Below, piece by piece: positions 13,740 through 22,160 of a DNA stretch of 22,417 nucleotides. Positions within the stretch are counted from its first letter, which is position 1. Each line of letters opens with the position of its first letter. The notes under the pieces are model-generated. The model saw nothing but the letters and a program-made list of their open reading frames with translations. It did not search any database and was not told the DNA's origin. Source of the DNA: DAOTXL01 sp034434895. Its GTDB lineage: Bacteria > Chloroflexota > Anaerolineae > JAAYZQ01. Location: the NCBI GenBank assembly GCA_034434895.1, contig DAOTYI010000283.1, positions 1 through 22,417 of the forward strand, given 5' to 3'. Made by a program: the position numbers and the translations under genes.

Positions 13740-15554
13740 TCACAGGTAGCGACCATACAGCGGGCCAAAGGTCGCACAGGCCCGGAAGTCGGCCCCTTCC
13801 AGGTCGGCAGTGCCGAAGGCACTCCAGGCGCTGGGGCGATAGATCTTTTCCTCGGCCACGTTGTGCATATAGACCGGGATGCGCAACATCGAGGCCAGGG
13901 TGATCAGGTCGGCGCCGATGTGACCATATGAGAAGGCACCATGATTGGCCCCCCAGTGGTACATCACCGAGTAGACATCGCGGAACGGCCCTTTGCCGGT
14001 CAGGCGCGGCACAAACCAGGTCGTCGGCCAGGTCGGGTTCGTGCGTTCGTCGAGCGCGGCATGCACCTCCTCCGGCAGCTCGACGATGACCCCTTCGGCC
14101 AGTTGCAGGGCCGGCCCCAGCCCCTTGATCAGGTTCAGGCGGCTCAGGGTAACGGGCATCCCCCCCCGTGTTGTAAAATCGGTAGACCAGCCGCCCCCGC
14201 GAAAATACTCGGTGATGCCGGCATGCCAGGTGGTGGCCGCCAGGCATTTTTCCACATCCTCTGCCGTGACCTCCCACCAGCGTTTGATGGCCGGCCTGCC
14301 GTCCACCGTCATCTGCCCTGTGCCGTCCAGGGCAGCAGGGCCGGAGTTGATCAGGTGCAGGATGCCGCCCGCTGCATCGCCTGTCGGCCTGTAGCCGGTC
14401 ACCCGCTCAATGGCCTGCGGGCTCCAGTAGGTGCGCACATCGGCAAAGATCTGCGCCGTGCCGGTCAACAGGTGGCCAAAGAGCATACACACACCGTTGA
14501 GGGCATCGTTTTCGGTGGCGAGCAGATAGGGCTGGCGGATGCCGTTCCAGTCGAACGACGAATTGAGGATGGCTTCCATGAAATCGCCGTTGGGGAAATG
14601 GTCGGTCCACTGCCGTTGCCCCTGGAAGCCGGCCAGGATGGCGTTGCGGCCCAGGGCTTCCTCGCCATAGCCCATCTCCGCCAGACGGGGATTGCCAACC
14701 ATCAGGTCGCGGGCGATCAGGGCCATTTTGATAGACACCGCCCAATCCTGATCCTTTTGCTGCCGCGTCCGCTGCCGCTGGGGAGGGTTATAGTCCTGCC
14801 CTTCCCGGCAATTGGCCCTGACCCAACTCCAGGCCCGCTCGAACTCTTCCCGGTCATAGATCTGTTCCTCGATGCGGCGCACAAACTCGGTCATGTCCAC
14901 CGCCTCGACCCGCATGCCCAGGTAGGCCTCAAAGAACGAGGGGTCCACGATGGAACCGGCGATGCCCATCGAGGTGCCGCCCATCGAAAGGTACGACTTG
15001 CCGCGCATATAGGCCACGGCCAGGGCGGAGCGGGCGAATTGCAGCAGCTTCTCCTGGACATCGGCAGGGATGGAGGTGTCGCCGGCATCCTGCACATCGC
15101 GGCCATAGATGCTGAAGGCCGGCAGGCCCTTTTGATTGTGGGCGGCCAGCACTGCCGCCAGATAGACTGCGCCGGGGCGCTCGGTACCGTTAAAGCCCCA
15201 TATCGCCTTGGGCGTGTAGGGGTCCATGTCCATTGTCTCCGCCCCGTAGCACCAACAGGGGGTAACGGTCAGCGACACGCCCACCCCCTCGCGGGCAAAT
15301 TTCTCGGCGCAGCGGGCTGCTTCCGCCACGCCGCCAATGCAGGTATCGGCGATGACACATTCGACCGGCAGGCCGTTGGGGTGGCGCAGATGTTCGGTCA
15401 GGAACCTGGCCGCCGTATGGGCCATATTCATCGTCTGTTCCTCTAACGACTCACGGACCCCACCCCAACGCCCATCAATGGTGGGCCGGATGCCGATCTT
15501 GGGCATCGGACCGATGAGCCGGTTGGTCGGGGGGGTGATCTGGATCGCGGTCAT
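13740..15554 (-). CDS. fucI: L-fucose (D-arabinose) isomerase
   Basis: A 604-aa L-fucose isomerase, slightly longer than the E. coli enzyme (591 aa as I recall). The N-terminal hallmark PKIGIRPTIDGRWGGVRESLE is at about residues 18-38. The catalytic region has ENDALNGVCMLFGHLLTG (Glu348) and QIFADVRTYW (Asp372); their 24-residue spacing equals that of E. coli Glu337/Asp361. The third metal ligand lies in WGANHGAFSYGH. It converts L-fucose to L-fuculose and, in known enzymes, D-arabinose to D-ribulose in the cytoplasm, using Mn2+. SD GGAGGATACAGAC precedes the ATG. It lies 18 bp after a ribulokinase gene and 49 bp before a rhamnulokinase gene, so its two ketose products both have a plausible kinase alongside. 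Confidence 0.95.
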   Translation of the reverse strand: MTAIQITPPTNRLIGPMPKIGIRPTIDGRWGGVRESLEEQTMNMAHTAARFLTEHLRHPNGLPVECVIADTCIGGVAEAARCAEKFAREGVGVSLTVTPCWCYGAETMDMDPYTPKAIWGFNGTERPGAVYLAAVLAAHNQKGLPAFSIYGRDVQDAGDTSIPADVQEKLLQFARSALAVAYMRGKSYLSMGGTSMGIAGSIVDPSFFEAYLGMRVEAVDMTEFVRRIEEQIYDREEFERAWSWVRANCREGQDYNPPQRQRTRQQKDQDWAVSIKMALIARDLMVGNPRLAEMGYGEEALGRNAILAGFQGQRQWTDHFPNGDFMEAILNSSFDWNGIRQPYLLATENDALNGVCMLFGHLLTGTAQIFADVRTYWSPQAIERVTGYRPTGDAAGGILHLINSGPAALDGTGQMTVDGRPAIKRWWEVTAEDVEKCLAATTWHAGITEYFRGGGWSTDFTTRGGMPVTLSRLNLIKGLGPALQLAEGVIVELPEEVHAALDERTNPTWPTTWFVPRLTGKGPFRDVYSVMYHWGANHGAFSYGHIGADLITLASMLRIPVYMHNVAEEKIYRPSAWSAFGTADLEGADFRACATFGPLYGRYL

Positions 15555-15572
15555 GTCTGTATCCTCCTCGAT

Positions 15573-17249
15573 TCAGTGTGATTTCTCCATCTGACAGCTC
15601 TTCCGTAAACGGCGCAGGGCCTTCATCACCCGGTTGGGGCCCCGCCCAAAGTAATCGTACAGGCGGCAGTATTCGGCATAGAGGGTGTTGTAGGGTTCCA
15701 GGTTGGCAGCAATGGGCCGGTAGATGCGGCTGGGGGGCGGAGCCATGCGGGCCACCGCCTCGGTCAGGGAATCGTAGCCGCCGCCCGATCTTCCGGCGGC
15801 GACCGCGCCCAGCATCGCTGCGCCCAGGGCCGTCACCTGGTCGGAGCCGGCCACTGCCATCTCGCGGTTGGTCACATCGGCATAGATCTGCATCAGCATC
15901 GGGTTCCGGGTCAGCGTGCCGCCGCACACCACCGAGCCGACCGGTACTCCCTGGCCGGTAAAGGCTTCGATGATGACCCGCGTGCCAAAGGCGGTGGCTT
16001 CGACCAGCGCCCGATAGATCTCCTCGGCCCGGGTGCCCAGCGTACAGCCCAGGAGCAGCCCGCTCAATTCGGCATCCACCAGGGTCGAGCGGTTGCCGTT
16101 CCACCAATCGAGGGCCAGCAGGCCGCTCTGACCGGGGCGCAGGGCCGAGGCCTTTTCGGTGAGCAGGTCGTGGAGCGACAGGCCCCGGTCGGCCGCTTCG
16201 CGGTGATAAGCCGGCGGCACGCCATGTTCCACAAACCAGGCCAGGATGTCGCCGGCTCCTGCCTGCCCGGCCTCGTAGCCAAAGTAACCGGGCACAATGC
16301 CATCTTCGACCACGCCGGCGATCCCCTCCACCTGCATCTCACGCCCGGCCATGAGCATGTGACAGGTGGAGGTGCCCATGATCATGAACATCGTCCCAGG
16401 CCCGCCCACGCCGCCGCCCAGCACGGCAGCATGGGCGTCAATGATGGGCGCGGCTACCGGCGTGCCCGCCACCAGGCCCAACCGTCCGGCCCAGTCGGCC
16501 CGCAGCCCGCCGATCTGTTGACCCGGTGGCACAACCGGCCCGGCAACCTTGACCGTGTAGAGGTCGGCCAGAGCCGGATGCAGGGCAGCCAGAAAGTGGG
16601 GCGAGGGGTAGCCGTCGGTTTTGTGCCAGGTGGCTTTATAGCCGGCTGCACAGGCGTTGCGGGCCAGGACACCGGTCAGTTGCCAGGCCACCCAATCCCC
16701 CCCTTCGACGATCCGCCCGGCGGCATGGTACAGGTCGGGCGCTTCCTCCAGCAGTTGCAACGCCTTGGGCATAAGCCATTCGGAGGAGATTTTGCCACCG
16801 TAGCGGGCCAGCCAAGGTTCTCCCCGGGCGGCGGCCAGCTCGTTGACCCGATCGGCCTGGGGCTGAGCGCCATGGTGTTTCCACAACTTGGCCCAGGCGT
16901 GAGGATGGTGGCGGTAAGCCTCCAGGCGACAGAGGGGCAGGCCATCGGCCGTGGTGGGCAGGATGGTACAGGCCGTAAAGTCAATCCCCACCCCCACCAC
17001 CGCATCGGGCGCGACCCCGCTCCGGGCCAGGACAGCAGGGACGAGGGCCTCCACAGCGGCGAGCCAATCGTCCGGGTTCTGCAACGCCCAATCGGGAGGC
17101 AGCGGTTCATCATGGCCGGGCAGGGCCTCATCAATCACCCCGTCGGCGTAGGGGTGGATGGCCGTGGCCAGGACCTCGCCGCAGGCCACATCCACCAGGA
17201 CCGCCCGGGCCGATTCGGTGCCAAAGTCAAGTCCCAATGTGCAGTTCAT
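15573..17249 (-). CDS. araB: Ribulokinase (FGGY family)
   Basis: A 558-aa FGGY kinase, the usual length for AraB. LGLDFGTESARAVLVDV opens the protein. AraB-specific blocks are GVGIDFTACTILPT, YGGKISSEWLMPKALQL, EGGDWVAWQLTG, GYKATWH, and the C-terminal MGTSTCHMLM, PGYFGYEAGQAGAGDILAWF and LDWWNGNRSTLVD. It phosphorylates L- or D-ribulose to the 5-phosphate. No AraA or AraD gene is present. D-ribulose from FucI acting on D-arabinose would give D-ribulose 5-phosphate, which needs no aldolase. SD GGAG lies 6 bases before the ATG at 17249; a longer upstream reading frame overlaps the preceding gene and is not credible. Confidence 0.92.
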   Translation of the reverse strand: MNCTLGLDFGTESARAVLVDVACGEVLATAIHPYADGVIDEALPGHDEPLPPDWALQNPDDWLAAVEALVPAVLARSGVAPDAVVGVGIDFTACTILPTTADGLPLCRLEAYRHHPHAWAKLWKHHGAQPQADRVNELAAARGEPWLARYGGKISSEWLMPKALQLLEEAPDLYHAAGRIVEGGDWVAWQLTGVLARNACAAGYKATWHKTDGYPSPHFLAALHPALADLYTVKVAGPVVPPGQQIGGLRADWAGRLGLVAGTPVAAPIIDAHAAVLGGGVGGPGTMFMIMGTSTCHMLMAGREMQVEGIAGVVEDGIVPGYFGYEAGQAGAGDILAWFVEHGVPPAYHREAADRGLSLHDLLTEKASALRPGQSGLLALDWWNGNRSTLVDAELSGLLLGCTLGTRAEEIYRALVEATAFGTRVIIEAFTGQGVPVGSVVCGGTLTRNPMLMQIYADVTNREMAVAGSDQVTALGAAMLGAVAAGRSGGGYDSLTEAVARMAPPPSRIYRPIAANLEPYNTLYAEYCRLYDYFGRGPNRVMKALRRLRKSCQMEKSH

Positions 17250-17269
17250 CGTTACTCCATAGCCGCAGA

Positions 17270-18364
17270 TCAAGGATGGGCGGCCGCCACCAGGCGGGCG
17301 ATCTCGGCCTCCAGGCGCTCCGCCTCCGCTGGCGCCAGCACGCCCATCTCCATCTCGCACCGGAAAGTGCCTCCGGGCGGAACGATCTTGAGATGGCCTT
17401 TAGCCTTTTCGGCCAGATACCCTTCCGGCTCGGCTGTGGCAGGGAGGACCAGCCCCAGGGCATCCTGGTCACCGGTGCGCGAAATCCAGCGGATGCCTTT
17501 GTCCAATTGGTCGGGGCGGTGACGGATATAGTCAGCACTGCCGTCAGGATGGACCTGCATGGAATGGGCCCAGCCTGACTCGTCGGCCAGATAGTCCACG
17601 AAAAGAACCACCTCCGGATCGAAGGGCAGGTCAGGGCTCAACAGGTTGTGCTTTTCGGGATGGCAGGCCAGCTCCTCGATGAACTCTTGATAACCGGCGG
17701 GCGGCCTGATATGCGCCGGGATACTCCGGCGCACGCGGATATGTTCGGGCGTGCAGAGCGCGCTATAGACCAGCCGCCCACCATCCACCGGCCTGAAGTT
17801 GACGTGGGCCAGATACATCAGTTCCATGGGGGAGCGTTTCAGGTTCCTGATGGTCATCGTCACCTGAAACAACAGGCTGCCGGCATACAACCTGACCAGC
17901 GGTTGGGCCAGGTAGTTGTGGTTAAAGGCGACGGTGTGCTGGTACTGCCCTCCCAGGCCCAAGTAGGGCCTCCCCGCCTCCTGACCGATGACCAGGTATG
18001 CTTTCTGGTACGGGGCGTTGGGCAACTCACCATGCAGCGGGTGGGTGTCCTCCCTGGACGGGACCCCCATGGCTGTAGCCCCGCAATGGAGCAGAAAGGC
18101 GCCGTAGGTCTCCAGGTACTGGCGGGTGGGTCGCGGGGCAGAGAACATGGACTTCATGGTCAGGGTCCGCCCGCCAAAGGTGGCCGACCAGATCTGCTGC
18201 CCCTGAAAGGGCAACAGGACCAGTTCGCCCACCTCATTGGTGAGCCTCACGCCACACACACCGCTCTCGAAGCGAAAGATTGAGGCCGACAACGGGGGCG
18301 CATCCACCAGGACCTTTTCCCGGTCGGTAAAGAATTCAGGGGCAAGATAACAGATCATTTCCAT
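17270..18364 (-). CDS. Aldose 1-epimerase-like protein (DUF4432 family)
   Basis: A protein of about 364 aa with the galactose-mutarotase-like beta-sandwich pattern of DUF4432 aldose-1-epimerase relatives. Recognisable parts are LTNEVGELVLLPFQGQQIW, FLLHCGATAMG, HPLHGELPNAPYQKAYL, LYAGSLLFQVTMTIRNLKRSPMELMYLAHVNF and a C-terminal LVLPATAEPEGY...IVPPGGTFRCEMEMGVL. HGELPN carries the candidate catalytic His. It probably interconverts anomers of the imported sugar. The start is uncertain among TTG 18373, ATG 18364 and ATG 18358; ATG 18364 was chosen. It begins 12 bp after the upstream kinase stop, inside the sugar operon. Confidence 0.82.
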   Translation of the reverse strand: MEMICYLAPEFFTDREKVLVDAPPLSASIFRFESGVCGVRLTNEVGELVLLPFQGQQIWSATFGGRTLTMKSMFSAPRPTRQYLETYGAFLLHCGATAMGVPSREDTHPLHGELPNAPYQKAYLVIGQEAGRPYLGLGGQYQHTVAFNHNYLAQPLVRLYAGSLLFQVTMTIRNLKRSPMELMYLAHVNFRPVDGGRLVYSALCTPEHIRVRRSIPAHIRPPAGYQEFIEELACHPEKHNLLSPDLPFDPEVVLFVDYLADESGWAHSMQVHPDGSADYIRHRPDQLDKGIRWISRTGDQDALGLVLPATAEPEGYLAEKAKGHLKIVPPGGTFRCEMEMGVLAPAEAERLEAEIARLVAAAHP

Positions 18365-18376
18365 CCTGTCCAATCC

Positions 18377-19876
18377 TCAGTCAAAAGCCGCCAGTTCCTC
18401 AAAGATCGGCTCCAGAAGGGTGTAGGTTCGCCGGAACAGGTCGTACAGAATAGCATAGGGCTGGCCGTGGGCGGGATCAGGCTGCTCGCCTGCTTCGACC
18501 TGGACGAACTGATGGACCACCTCAAAGCCGGGGAAGAGGCCCACCCCAACCCCGCCGGCGATGGCCGCTCCCAGTGAGGTTGCTTCGGCCAGCAATGCCG
18601 GCCGGAGGATGGGCAGGGCATAGACATCGGCCAGGATCTGGCGCCACAGGGGGTTGCGTGCCCCGCCGCCGATGAGGCGCATGGCCTGGATCGGCTCCCC
18701 CTGCTCCAGGAAGGCATCCAGGATCATCTTCAGGTTCAAGGCCACCCCTTCCAGCACGGCACGGGCCATCTCGGCCCGGCCGTGGGCTGTGGTCAGGCCG
18801 ACAAACGCCCCTCGCGCCAGCGGGTTCCAGTGCGGGCTTCGCTCGCCGATGAGGTAAGGCAGGAAGAGCAGCCCCCTGGCCCCAGGGGGGACCTGTTCCG
18901 CAGCCGCCCTCAGTGCATCGTAGAGGCTGCCGTCGCCCTGGCCCTCCAACAGGCGCACCAGCCAGTCGAAGGAACCGCCGGCACATTGCATGGTGCCGGT
19001 GGGGAAATAGAGTCCTGGGACCAGGTGGGCAAAGGTGAAGGTGCGCATCTGGGGGTCGTAGAGGGGGCGTTCGGCGGTGACGGCGATCCAGGAGGAGGAG
19101 CCGATATAGGTATAGGCCTCTCCCGGCCGCACTGAGCCAGCCCCCACCGTGGCGCAGGCCCCGTCGCCGCCGCCGATGACCACCGGCGTGCCGCTCAGCA
19201 GGCCGGTTTCGGCCGCAGCGGCGGGTGTCACCCGGCCGATGACGGTGGTGGAGGGGTACACAGGAGGCAGTTTGTGGAGGTCCAGCCCCACCGCGCCGAC
19301 AATCCCCTCCGCCCAGGTAAGCCGTTCCAGGTCAAAGAGGTTGGTGCTGGAGGCATCGGAATAATCGGTCGCAAATATGCCACACAGCTTGTAAGCGGCA
19401 TAGTCCTTGGCCTGGAGGACCTGCCAGGCGCGGGCATACAGGTCCGGCCGGTGGCGTTTCAGCCACAACAGTTTGGCCGCCGTGTAGGAAGCGCCGGGGC
19501 GATGGCCGGTGCGGCGATACACCTCCTCAAAGCCACAGCACTCGGCCAGGAACCGGGCTTCGGCGGTGGCCCGCTGGTCGGCCCAGATGATGGCCGGGTG
19601 CAGCGGCTCCCCCTGCCTGTCCACCAGCAGGGCGCCGTTCATCATGCCGCTGAAGCTGACGGCTGCCACGTCGCCGGCGGCGATGCCACCGGAGAGCAGC
19701 TGTCGTGTCGAACCACATACCGCCCGCCACCAATCGGCCGCATCCTGCTCGGCCCAGCCGGGATGGGGATAGGCCGTTTTGTAGGGGGCGAAGGCCGAGG
19801 CGATGATGGCCCCCGTCGTGTCAAAGAGGATGGCTTTGTCGCCGGTGGTGCCCAGGTCGTGAGCCAGGATGACCAT
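18377..19876 (-). CDS. xylB: Xylulokinase-type FGGY carbohydrate kinase
   Basis: A 499-aa FGGY kinase closest to xylulokinases. ILAHDLGTTGDKAILFDTTG begins the N-domain; HPGWAEQDAADWWRAV and VSFSGMMNGALLVD.. IIWADQRA are typical XylB-like blocks. The C-domain has GGGDGACATVGAGSV, YIGSSSWIAVTAERP, FLPYLIGERSPHWNPLARGAFVGL and MRLIGGGARNPLWRQILADV. Expected reaction: D-xylulose to D-xylulose 5-phosphate, but FGGY specificity often drifts and L-ketoses are possible. No xylose isomerase is present nearby. It begins 6 bp after the permease stop, so it is co-transcribed with the transporter. The family is certain; the exact substrate is not. Confidence 0.85.
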   Translation of the reverse strand: MVILAHDLGTTGDKAILFDTTGAIIASAFAPYKTAYPHPGWAEQDAADWWRAVCGSTRQLLSGGIAAGDVAAVSFSGMMNGALLVDRQGEPLHPAIIWADQRATAEARFLAECCGFEEVYRRTGHRPGASYTAAKLLWLKRHRPDLYARAWQVLQAKDYAAYKLCGIFATDYSDASSTNLFDLERLTWAEGIVGAVGLDLHKLPPVYPSTTVIGRVTPAAAAETGLLSGTPVVIGGGDGACATVGAGSVRPGEAYTYIGSSSWIAVTAERPLYDPQMRTFTFAHLVPGLYFPTGTMQCAGGSFDWLVRLLEGQGDGSLYDALRAAAEQVPPGARGLLFLPYLIGERSPHWNPLARGAFVGLTTAHGRAEMARAVLEGVALNLKMILDAFLEQGEPIQAMRLIGGGARNPLWRQILADVYALPILRPALLAEATSLGAAIAGGVGVGLFPGFEVVHQFVQVEAGEQPDPAHGQPYAILYDLFRRTYTLLEPIFEELAAFD

Positions 19877-19882
19877 GCCGCT

Positions 19883-20914
19883 CTACCCCTTGACCGCGCC
19901 GACCAGCAACCCACGGGCGATGTAACGTTCCAGGGCGATGGCCATGCCGATGACCGGGACGATCATGATCAGGATCAGGACCGACATATACCACCATTGC
20001 GGCCCCCGGGTGGCGTTCTGAGCTGCCACGGTGAGCGGCATCGTCTGAGATCGGGCGCCGGAGAGAAAGAGGGCCAGCAGGTACTCGTTCCAGGCAAAGA
20101 CCAGCACAAAGAGGAAGGTGGCCACCAGGCCGGGTGTCGCCAGGGGCAGCACGATGGACCAGAAGATGCGATAGCGCGAGGCGCCATCAATGGCCGCGCA
20201 CTCTTCTAATTCCAGGGGGATGGTCAAAAAGTAATCGCGCATCAGCCAGACGACAATCGGCAGATTGACGGCCAGGTAGGTGATGATCAGGGCCACGCGG
20301 GTGTCCAGCAGGCCCAGGCGCTGGAACAGCACATAGATGGGGATGACCACAGCCACCGGCGGCAGCATCCGTTGGGAGATCAGCCAGAAAGCGATGTCGT
20401 TGTTGGCCAGGGAACGCTTGAACCGCCTGCCGATCGTTTGTAACAACAACAGGAAGAGCAACAGGGCCGCCCCCACGGCGATCTGCCACGGCGTCCCCAG
20501 AGTGATGGCCAGGATGGCCACAATCAGGCAACCGATGAAGGACAGGATCGCTCCCAGACGGGGGCGGTAGTGGAAACGGGTCAGGCCATAGGCCGCCCCG
20601 GTTCCCAGAAGCAGGGCCAGCGAGGCGCTGATCGGGGCCACAATGAGCGTGTTCGTAAAGTTGCGCTTTGTATCGCGGCTCAAGTCACCGACCAGGATAT
20701 AGTGCCAGGCGTGCAGGGAGGGCTTGTAGTCAATGCCGGGCAGGTAAAACGGGCCGGTATTGACGTCAATCGGCAGTTTGAAAGAGGTGATCACCAGCCA
20801 GTAGATCGGGAACAACACCACCAGAGTCCACAGGCCCAGCAACAGGTAGGTGATCGCCCTTTCCAGATAAGAAGGGGTCATCAGGGATCGTCGCCGCAAC
20901 AGGGATCGGCCCAT
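19883..20914 (-). CDS. Sugar ABC transporter permease (MalG type) with extra membrane hairpin
   Basis: A 343-aa inner-membrane permease of the carbohydrate CUT1 family. The EAA loop EECAAIDGASRYRIFWSIVLPLATPG (about 240-265) contacts the ATPase. The PPVAVVIPIYVLFQRLGLLDT and VFAWNEYLLALFLSG blocks are typical of MalG. Ordinary MalG proteins are about 280 aa. The surplus lies at residues about 117-168, an insertion of two hydrophobic stretches (LGAILSFIGCLIVAILAITLG and IAVGAALLLFLLLLQTIG) just before the conserved DIAFWLISQRMLPP. SD GGAGGTG overlaps the end of the MalF gene, 4 bp away. No ATPase gene is nearby, so a shared MsmK-type ATPase is likely. Confidence 0.93.
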   Translation of the reverse strand: MGRSLLRRRSLMTPSYLERAITYLLLGLWTLVVLFPIYWLVITSFKLPIDVNTGPFYLPGIDYKPSLHAWHYILVGDLSRDTKRNFTNTLIVAPISASLALLLGTGAAYGLTRFHYRPRLGAILSFIGCLIVAILAITLGTPWQIAVGAALLLFLLLLQTIGRRFKRSLANNDIAFWLISQRMLPPVAVVIPIYVLFQRLGLLDTRVALIITYLAVNLPIVVWLMRDYFLTIPLELEECAAIDGASRYRIFWSIVLPLATPGLVATFLFVLVFAWNEYLLALFLSGARSQTMPLTVAAQNATRGPQWWYMSVLILIMIVPVIGMAIALERYIARGLLVGAVKG

Positions 20915-20918
20915 TTGC

Positions 20919-22073
20919 TCACACCTCCGCTACACGGCGGCGGATCAGGTTCACGTAGGCCATGCCGATAAAGGTGACCAGGAAGAGCAACAGGTAGGCG
21001 ATGGCTGCCGAACCACCCAGGTCGAGGGCCCGCCAGGTGATGAAAGCCTGCAAGGTCATAGATTCGGTCGCCGTGCCAGGCCCGCCGTTGGTCAACACAT
21101 TGGGCAGGTCTATGATCTTAAAGGCCTCAATGATCCGGATCAGGATCACGGTCGTGCTGACCGGCAGGATCTGGGGAAAGGTGATGTGCCAGAAGGTTTG
21201 CCAGCGATTGGCCCCGTCCACCAGAGCGGCTTCGATCAACTCCATAGACTGGCCCTCCAGAGCAGCCAGCAGGACAATGAACATAAAGGGGGTCCATTGC
21301 CAGATGTCGCCGATCATCACCGCCGCCCGTGCCCCCCACGGATCATTGACCCACGAGGTCAGGCCCAACCCCAGGGCCTGCCAGATCGGCCGGAAGGGGC
21401 CTTTGTCGGTGTCGGTCAACATGCGAAACATATAGGCCACGCCCACCGGGGTGATCATCATCGGCAGCAGAAAAACCACGCGGAAGAAGCGGCGGCCTGG
21501 CAGGTGCTGGGTGGTCAACAGGGCCAGGCCAAGCCCCAGCAGGTACTGAACGGCAATCCCCACAAAAACATACAGGATGGTGACGACCACCGTGCCAGGG
21601 CGGCCATGTGGGCTGAGGGTGGATACGAGCAGCCAGGCAAGCAGGCCGACCACCAGCGTGGCCAGGAACCGGCCGACCACTCCACCCACAGAACGATGCC
21701 CGCCGAAGAGATAACGGACCAGGGACCAGAGGACGAGGGCCATCACCATGCCGAACAGGAACCAGCCGAGCGGCGAGGGGGTGGAGAAGGCCCCCAAAAA
21801 GTGTGTCTTTTCGCTGCCGATCAGGAGCTTGCGGTAGTTGGCCAGGCCGGCAAACCTGATCTCAAAGCCACCCTTGACAAACTTGAAATGCGATAACGAC
21901 AGGTAAAGGGAGATGACCAAAGGAAAGATCGACAGAAAAAGGACAACCAGGACCGCCGGCCAGATAAAGACGTTGCCGGCCATGCGATCGGTCCAGGAAA
22001 CAAATGCCTGCCACTGCCTCTTCCAGAAAGGAAAAGGAGGGGCCGTTTTGACATCGGTTCGTCCTGCTGACAT
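20919..22073 (-). CDS. Sugar ABC transporter permease (MalF type) with extra membrane hairpin
   Basis: A 384-aa CUT1-type permease. The first membrane segment VFIWPAVLVVLFLSIFPLVISLYLS is followed by FAGLANYRKLL, a typical MalF-like signature. The EAA loop is IEAALVDGANRWQTFWHITFPQILP, and ILIRIIEAFKIIDLPNVLTNGGPGTATE is a standard C-terminal block. Residues about 95-155 contain additional hydrophobic segments (LGWFLFGMVMALVLWSLVRYLF and FLATLVVGLLAWLLVSTL) not found in ordinary relatives, between ANYRKLL and the usual second transmembrane region. The SD before ATG 22073 is weak, and a stem-loop precedes it, so expression may be lower than that of the binding protein. Confidence 0.93.
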   Translation of the reverse strand: MSAGRTDVKTAPPFPFWKRQWQAFVSWTDRMAGNVFIWPAVLVVLFLSIFPLVISLYLSLSHFKFVKGGFEIRFAGLANYRKLLIGSEKTHFLGAFSTPSPLGWFLFGMVMALVLWSLVRYLFGGHRSVGGVVGRFLATLVVGLLAWLLVSTLSPHGRPGTVVVTILYVFVGIAVQYLLGLGLALLTTQHLPGRRFFRVVFLLPMMITPVGVAYMFRMLTDTDKGPFRPIWQALGLGLTSWVNDPWGARAAVMIGDIWQWTPFMFIVLLAALEGQSMELIEAALVDGANRWQTFWHITFPQILPVSTTVILIRIIEAFKIIDLPNVLTNGGPGTATESMTLQAFITWRALDLGGSAAIAYLLLFLVTFIGMAYVNLIRRRVAEV

Positions 22074-22106
22074 CGGTTTGCCTGCCTGTCACAACTTGAG
22101 AAAGGG

Positions 22107-22143
22107 CCTCAAGGCCCGGCCCGCCCAGGACCGGGCCCTGAGG
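22107..22143 (-). promoter_or_regulatory. Intergenic stem-loop between sugar-binding protein and permease genes
   Basis: A 13-bp stem (22107-22119 with 22131-22143) with an 11-nt loop lies between the binding-protein stop and the permease start. The one mismatch on the + strand (A22112/C22138) becomes a G-U pair in - strand RNA, so the structure fits the operon transcript. The following tract (CCCTTTCTC) is a poor U-tract. It is probably a partial terminator or an mRNA-stabilising hairpin of the malE-malF kind. Confidence 0.7.
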
Positions 22144-22160
22144 TTGTCTGCGTCCCCAGG

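Noticed and set aside
12257..13903. A 548-codon open frame on the + strand, and a similar 501-codon frame at 13941-15446
   Set aside because: They are antisense to rhaB and fucI, which match their families end to end.
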